In this document: piece after piece, positions 14,607 through 18,700 of the stretch
Position numbering within the stretch: the first letter of the stretch is position 1
How the letters are laid out: each line of letters opens with the position of its first letter
Source of the DNA: CAYYHA01 sp964471535
Lineage (GTDB): Bacteria > Myxococcota > Myxococcia > SLRQ01
DNA: 18,700 nucleotides
Direction of reading: 5' to 3'
NCBI GenBank assembly: GCA_964471535.1
Contig: CAYYHA010000061.1
Coordinates: 1 to 18,700, forward strand
Notes under the pieces: generated by a model
The model's input: only the letters and a program-made list of their open reading frames with translations
Databases searched by the model: none
Told to the model about the DNA's origin: nothing
Made by a program: the position numbers and the translations under genes

Positions 14607-15719
14607 ATGCAGCACCTGCTCGATACTGCGCTCCTCGCCGTCGCCCTGCTGACGGCGGCGCTGCTCCTCTCCCGCCGGGTGCGGGACAACCGGGGCTGGC
14701 GCGCCATGGCCACGCCGCCCGCCTCGATCATCGGCAGCGGCTTCCTCGTGATCGTCCCCCTGCTCGGCCACGAGGTGGAAGCCTATGCCCCGCTGGCGAT
14801 GCTCGTGCTCGTGGCGGTGAGCTATGCCGTGGGCGCTGCCATCCGCTACAACATCATCCACGTCGAGCCGCTGCTCGCGCCGGGACGAGCGGCCCCGCGC
14901 GGGGTGCAGGGCCTCGAACGGGCTTCGGACCTGGCGCTGGCCCTTTCCTACTTCATCTCGGTCACCTTTTACCTGCGCCTCCTCGGGTCCTTCGTTTTTC
15001 GGGGCCTGGACGTGCAAAGCGGCCTGGGTGAGCAAGCCTTCACCACCGCGCTCCTTGCCTTCGTCGGGCTGGGCGGCCTCTGGAAGGGTCTGGCCTTCCT
15101 CGAGCGGTTGGAGGAGTACTCGGTCTCACTCAAGCTCTCGGTCATCGCGGCGCTCCTGGTGGGGTGGGCCGTCCACGATTTCGCGCTGGCGGGCCGCGTC
15201 GATGTGGTGCTTCCCCCAGCCGACCGTCTCGATCCGTGGCAGCTTGCGCGCTTCCTCGCGGGAGCGCTCCTGGTGGTGCAGGGCTTCGAGACCTCGCGAT
15301 ACCTTGGAGAGGAGTACGACCCCCCCACCCGCGTAGGGACGATGCGCTGGGCGCAGTTCGTGGCGGGAGCCATCTACCTCGTCTTCGTTGCCTTGACGAT
15401 CACCGAACTGGCGCACCTGCCCGCCACAGTGGACGATACGGCGATCATCGACCTCTCGGAGAGAGTGGCGAGGATCCTGGGCCCGCTGCTCATCCTCGCG
15501 GCGGTGATGAGCCAGTTCAGCGCCGGTGTGGCGGATACCGTGGGCGCTGGCGGACTCCTTCATCAGACCGTGGGGCGCCGGCTCGGTCTCCCAGAACGCG
15601 CCGCCTATCCGGTGATCGCAGGGGTGGGCATCGTTCTCGTGTGGTCGGCGAACATCTTCGAGATCATCGCCCTCGCCTCCCGCGCCTTCGAGACCGACTA
15701 CGCCCTCCAGTGCGCATAG
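14607..15719 (+). CDS. APC-like permease, interrupted by an in-frame TAG
   Basis: A 370-residue polytopic membrane protein with about ten hydrophobic helices. The segment GSGFLVIVPLLG (about residues 49-60) lies near the end of helix 2. The motif QGFETSRYLGEEYDPPTRVGTMRWAQ (about 225-250) resembles the loop pattern of amino acid/polyamine/organocation (APC) permeases. A good ribosome site, AGGTAGGA, sits about 9 bases before the ATG. The frame ends at TAG 15717-15719 in the middle of a helix-adjacent segment, YALQCA. The same frame then continues open to TGA at 15840-15842 and encodes a further amphipathic stretch and one more membrane helix. The intact protein was therefore probably 411 residues. 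The substrate is unknown and no partner gene is adjacent. Confidence 0.75.
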   Translation: MQHLLDTALLAVALLTAALLLSRRVRDNRGWRAMATPPASIIGSGFLVIVPLLGHEVEAYAPLAMLVLVAVSYAVGAAIRYNIIHVEPLLAPGRAAPRGVQGLERASDLALALSYFISVTFYLRLLGSFVFRGLDVQSGLGEQAFTTALLAFVGLGGLWKGLAFLERLEEYSVSLKLSVIAALLVGWAVHDFALAGRVDVVLPPADRLDPWQLARFLAGALLVVQGFETSRYLGEEYDPPTRVGTMRWAQFVAGAIYLVFVALTITELAHLPATVDDTAIIDLSERVARILGPLLILAAVMSQFSAGVADTVGAGGLLHQTVGRRLGLPERAAYPVIAGVGIVLVWSANIFEIIALASRAFETDYALQCA

Positions 15720-15842
15720 GCAGCCTGGGCAGCCCACCGTCGGAGTGCAGATCACGCGACGGAGCGCCTTCGGGCCGCCGCCTTTGCCCTGCTCTCGGTG
15801 CTGCTCTTCATCGCCGCGGGTATCGCCATTCCCATCGGCTGA
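15720..15842 (+). pseudogene. In-frame C-terminal tail of the permease, after the TAG
   Basis: Forty codons follow the TAG without a shift and before a natural TGA. They encode an Ala/Arg-rich amphipathic segment starting AAWAAHRRSADH, then a clear membrane helix (AFALLSVLLFIAAGIAIPIG). The tail behaves like the missing last helix of the permease. Either a single base change (for example Gln CAG or Leu TTG to TAG) or a sequencing error separates it from the gene. Confidence 0.6.
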
Positions 15843-15972
15843 GGGGCGGCTACCTGCCCGTGCTTCGGCGCTGCCACCTGTCCACGCGGTTCAACAAAGC
15901 GGTGCCGCCGACGGGGCACATGGGGCGGATCGCAAGGGCCGTGCTGCACACGGAGCCGGCGCGTCTCGCCGA

Positions 15973-17385
15973 TCATCGGGGGTTTCCATAGAGGCGGGCC
16001 AAGAGATGCGGCGGCACGCCGAGTCGGTGGAGCAGCGGCAGAAGGTTTACCAGGGTGGCGTAGTAGATGGGATGAGACTCGAAGCGGCGCCCCGAGACCT
16101 GAACGCACGCGCGTACGATACGGATGCGCCCACGCTTGCGGAGCCGGCGCGCCAACTCCAGGTCCTCCATCAGGGGAAGGTCAGGAAAGCCTCCCACTTC
16201 GAGAAAGGTCTTGCGTCGGACGAAGAGCGCCTGGTCGCCGTAAGGAAGGGTCGTGTAGCGGGAGCGGAGATCGGCCAGGTGCAGAAGCGGTCCCAATGGA
16301 AATCTGCCACCGTCGGGGACCGTCCACGTTCGGAACGCCCCCGCGATGACCTCGGGGTCGACGAGCGCGTCCTCGATCCACCGTGCCGCGTCCAGGGGCA
16401 GGGCGACGTCTGCGTGCAAGAAGAGGAGGACATCACCGCTGGCTTCCACCGCAGCCGCGTTCATCTGCCGGGCGCGGCCGCGGGGTGCTTCGAGCACCCG
16501 AACTCCCGGAAAGCTGCGCGCGATGGCGACCGTTTCGTCGCGGCTGCCCCCATCCACTACGATGATCTCCGACCAATGCGGACAGAGGCAGAGTTCGGCC
16601 AGGCGCTGGCGGATACGGCGCGCTTCATCGAGGGTGGGCACGATGACCGTCGTCGTCACCTGTGATGCGCGCCGCACCTTCCCCAGACCCAACTCCTTCA
16701 GCGCTTTCGCGGTGGCGGGCGCGTGCAGGCGCCGGAGCGCAAGCAGCTGCCGCAGCCGAAGCAGGCCGTGGGGTGAGGCCACGTCGAACCAGGGCGAGAC
16801 GAAGCTAGGATGCAGCCCGGCGCGCATCAGGACGCGTCGAAGGCGGTCCGCCTTCTCCACGTCGCATGCACGTAGATCTGCGGGGAGGAGATCGGTGCCG
16901 CCTCGAAGGCCCACCAGATAGAGACGCCCGTCGTCGCTGGAGCCGAGGACAGCACGCGCGCCTCCTAAACCTTGCCGCGCCTCCTCCAGCATTCCCGGGG
17001 GCAAGCCTGGTGCGGCAGCGAGCACGGCGAGGGCCATCGGCGCCTGCGCAAGCGCCCGGTGCAGGCAGCGTTTCAGGCATGCGACGAAGGGGCCGCGACC
17101 CGCGTGCCACCGCGCCACGCCCTTCGGCACCGAGCGCTGTGGGCCGTCGGTGACGACAACGGGCTGGGCCCACGGCATCCGACGAACGGCTTCGCAGGTG
17201 TCCGCCAAGAAGGCCTGGGCCAACATCGCACTGCGCCGCGGGGCGCTCGCTCGGGAAGCTCGTTGCCACTGCTGGGCAGAGCTGCTTCCGCGCCACACCT
17301 CAGGGTATGCAGGTTGGGCACGCTCGAAGATCAGCACAGGAATCTGCTGCGGACGGGCCTCCGTTGGCAGCGCTCCGGCTGGCAT
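15973..17385 (-). CDS. Fused arsenosugar-type glycosyltransferase (DUF2064-like + GT2)
   Basis: A 470-residue protein with two parts. Residues about 14-225 resemble the TIGR04282/DUF2064 glycosyltransferase group: it has LIFERAQP, SSDDGRLYLVGLRGG (149-163) and WFDVASPHGL (199-208). Residues about 244-470 match the TIGR04283 arsenosugar GT2 family: VIVPTLDEARRI, VVDGGSRDET (277-285), GRARQMNAA, LFLHADVALP (321-330), PYGDQALFVRR (381-391) and LMEDLELARRL (405-415). These are often separate neighbouring genes. In the first half the usual GSDxPxL metal/nucleotide motif reads AAAPGLP (123-129), so that domain may be inactive. The ATG at 17385 lies 5 bases after the arsS stop; the frame also contains an ATG at 17436 inside arsS. 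Expected to transfer a sugar in arsenosugar assembly. Confidence 0.88.
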   Translation of the reverse strand: MPAGALPTEARPQQIPVLIFERAQPAYPEVWRGSSSAQQWQRASRASAPRRSAMLAQAFLADTCEAVRRMPWAQPVVVTDGPQRSVPKGVARWHAGRGPFVACLKRCLHRALAQAPMALAVLAAAPGLPPGMLEEARQGLGGARAVLGSSDDGRLYLVGLRGGTDLLPADLRACDVEKADRLRRVLMRAGLHPSFVSPWFDVASPHGLLRLRQLLALRRLHAPATAKALKELGLGKVRRASQVTTTVIVPTLDEARRIRQRLAELCLCPHWSEIIVVDGGSRDETVAIARSFPGVRVLEAPRGRARQMNAAAVEASGDVLLFLHADVALPLDAARWIEDALVDPEVIAGAFRTWTVPDGGRFPLGPLLHLADLRSRYTTLPYGDQALFVRRKTFLEVGGFPDLPLMEDLELARRLRKRGRIRIVRACVQVSGRRFESHPIYYATLVNLLPLLHRLGVPPHLLARLYGNPR

Positions 17386-17390
17386 CGTGG

Positions 17391-18437
17391 TCACCGCAGG
17401 GCGCCGCTGCAGCTCGATCCAGCGCCTGCAGTGCATCCGTAGCAGTGGTCGTCTGTCGCGACGTGCGCTCCCTCGAGTGGGTCTAGGGAATCGAGCGTCC
17501 AGATCGTGGCTTGGGGGTTCTCTGTTGCGCCCAGCGGAATCTCGAGCATCTGGTTGAAGTCACAGTCGTAGAGGCGGCCGTCCCAGCCCACGCTGACAAG
17601 ACTGCGACACATAAGGTCAGGTATGGTTTCGGGGTTGAAGTGGGCAACCAGCAGGCTCATGTACGCCTCGTGGGCGCCGCTTCGGGCGAGCTGCGCAGCG
17701 AAGCGTTTGATGGGCATGTTGGTGATCGTGAGCAAGTGATTGAAGGCGATGCCGAAATGCTCGGCCAGCTCGCGCTTGTAGGCGGCTTCCAGCTCTGCTT
17801 GAGGCGGCGGGAGTGACGGACCCACGGGGTTGTAGACTAGGTTGAGCACGAGGCCCGAGTCGGGCCGGCCGTAGCCCAGCGCGTTCAGCCGCTTCAGCGC
17901 CTCGATGCTCTTTTCGAAGGCACCGCGGCCGCGCTGCTTCTCCACGTTCTCCGGCTGGTAACAGGGCAGGCTGGCGACGATCTCCACCTGTTGGTCGGCA
18001 AGGAAGGCGGGCAGATCTTCCATGCCCGGCTCGAAGAGCACCGTCAGATTGCAGCGGTCGATCACCCGACGGCCCAAGCGGCGCGCCTCGGAGACCAGCC
18101 AGCGAAAGCTGGGGTTCAGCTCCGGCGCGCCGCCGGTGAGATCGACCACCTCGACCTGCGTGCTGGCTTCGAGGAGAGCCATCACACGTTCGGCGACCTC
18201 TCGGGACATGATCTCCGTGCGGTTGGGACCCGCTTCTACGTGGCAATGATGGCAGGCCATGTTGCAGCGCTTGCCCACGTTGACCTGCAGGGTGGTCACG
18301 CCGGTACGCCGCAGCGGGCCAAGGCCCGCGGTGCGCAGGGCGCGGTCGAACGAAGCCCAAGGGCGACCCCGGGATGTGGTCTCCTCCTCGGCACGCGCCT
18401 GGGAGCCTTGGAGCACAGTGTGGCCGGCTTCGGACAT
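17391..18437 (-). CDS. arsS: Arsenosugar biosynthesis radical SAM protein ArsS
   Basis: A 348-residue radical SAM enzyme. The cluster-binding motif is Cys58-x3-Cys62-x2-Cys65 (CNMACHHCHVEAGP), with DLTGGAPE (99-106) as the SAM-binding GGE-like loop. The C-terminal Cys-rich domain (DUF3641 type) contains DCDFNQML (291-298) and HCYGCTAGAGSSCSG (331-345), which identifies the ArsS group rather than other radical SAM proteins. ArsS makes 5'-deoxy-5'-dimethylarsinoyl-adenosine from dimethylarsenite and SAM, an early step to arsenosugars. The start at 18437 follows the DUF547 stop by 2 bases with GGGAGG as ribosome site, indicating tight coupling. The frame is open further upstream to 18587, but that overlaps the DUF547 gene. 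Confidence 0.95.
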   Translation of the reverse strand: MSEAGHTVLQGSQARAEEETTSRGRPWASFDRALRTAGLGPLRRTGVTTLQVNVGKRCNMACHHCHVEAGPNRTEIMSREVAERVMALLEASTQVEVVDLTGGAPELNPSFRWLVSEARRLGRRVIDRCNLTVLFEPGMEDLPAFLADQQVEIVASLPCYQPENVEKQRGRGAFEKSIEALKRLNALGYGRPDSGLVLNLVYNPVGPSLPPPQAELEAAYKRELAEHFGIAFNHLLTITNMPIKRFAAQLARSGAHEAYMSLLVAHFNPETIPDLMCRSLVSVGWDGRLYDCDFNQMLEIPLGATENPQATIWTLDSLDPLEGAHVATDDHCYGCTAGAGSSCSGALR

Positions 18438-18439
18438 CT

Positions 18440-18700
18440 CTACCTCCCGTTCAGAGCCCAGTCGTAGTCGAGGTACTCTATGCGCAGACCGTCGGCGTTC
18501 GGGAGCTGGCCGCCCCCGGGGTGCATGAGCTTCCGGACGAAGGCGAGAACGCTTCCGTCGCTGCGTTCGAAGTCCTCGTGAAACCAATCGAAGATGCGCG
18601 AGAGCCAGAGCGTGTGCGTCTGCGCGTCGTAGCGGTTCTTGTTTGGGTCGCCAAGAAAGGTGCGCGCTGCATCGTCGAGTTCTGCCTCTAGCGCCTCCGC
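18440..18700 (-). CDS. DUF547 family protein, C-terminal part only
   Basis: The last 86 residues of a protein that enters from the right edge. It reads LEAELDDAARTFLGDPNKNR, then LWLSRIFDWFHEDF and GSVLAFVRKL, and ends with EYLDYDWALN plus two residues. This order (helix, SxIFxWFxxDF, SVLxFV, YLDYDWxLN) is the C-terminal signature of DUF547 proteins. The N-terminus and any signal peptide are outside the window. DUF547 genes are found in arsenosugar clusters as far as I know, but their role there is not established. The TAG stop is two bases from the arsS start, so the two genes are in one operon. Confidence 0.88.
   Translation of the reverse strand, partial: AEALEAELDDAARTFLGDPNKNRYDAQTHTLWLSRIFDWFHEDFERSDGSVLAFVRKLMHPGGGQLPNADGLRIEYLDYDWALNGR

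Noticed and set aside
14246..15031. Second plus-strand frame across the permease start
   Set aside because: Arg/Gly/Pro-rich shadow of the permease; no hydrophobic helices or motifs.
15717..15719. Genetic code with TAG as a sense codon
   Set aside because: The MarR, DUF3592 and DUF547 genes in this window end naturally at TAG, so a nonsense mutation or sequence error is more likely than reassignment.
1..18700. CRISPR array, rRNA, prophage or integrase genes
   Set aside because: No regularly spaced repeats, rRNA signatures, or phage/integrase motifs were seen.

Overview
The window is high-GC DNA (stretches of unknown bases at 303-312 and 5961-5970), so it is most likely a scaffold from a draft or metagenome-assembled genome. 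A deltaproteobacterial or Myxococcota-like organism is my best guess. The signs are a lipoprotein cytochrome of a type I associate with myxobacteria, a possible remnant with a MYXO-CTERM-like Gly-Cys-x-Cys tail, and the gene mix. This placement is an inference and no rRNA is present to confirm it.

Left part (1-2122): a partial N-terminus at the left edge, an outer-membrane-barrel-like protein (339-1166), a decayed CPBP-protease C-terminus, two copies of a short hairpin-forming repeat (one abutting the assembly gap), a perfect 20-bp palindrome of LacI-operator type, and a small arrestin-like ORF. The second block (2123-4146) is the most interesting regulatory unit. It has a MarR-type repressor with a C-terminal four-cysteine domain, then a protoglobin, then a CPGC thioredoxin-fold protein that overlaps the protoglobin gene by one base. 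The MarR gene has a near-consensus sigma-70 promoter whose -10 box and start point are covered by a 19-bp palindrome. This looks like a self-regulated heme/thiol gas- or redox-response module.

Middle (4122-7566): a long stretch with no convincing gene, a DUF3052-like protein, a DUF3592 membrane protein, a cluster of hairpins flanking the second gap, and a clan GH-A glycoside hydrolase anchored at its N-terminus.

Right part: a three-gene heavy-metal RND efflux operon on the minus strand, read periplasmic adaptor, pump, outer-membrane factor, with 4-bp start/stop overlaps at both junctions (7613-13256). Next come a lipoprotein with two CxxCH heme motifs (13474-14097), a frameshifted remnant (14154-14545) and a plus-strand APC-like permease broken by an in-frame TAG at 15717-15719. 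Last is a minus-strand arsenosugar operon: DUF547 protein (partial), arsS radical SAM enzyme, and a glycosyltransferase that fuses the two glycosyltransferase types usually found as separate proteins near arsS. The DUF547 stop and arsS start are 2 bases apart, and arsS to glycosyltransferase 5 bases apart. No arsM is visible inside the window; it may lie beyond the right edge.
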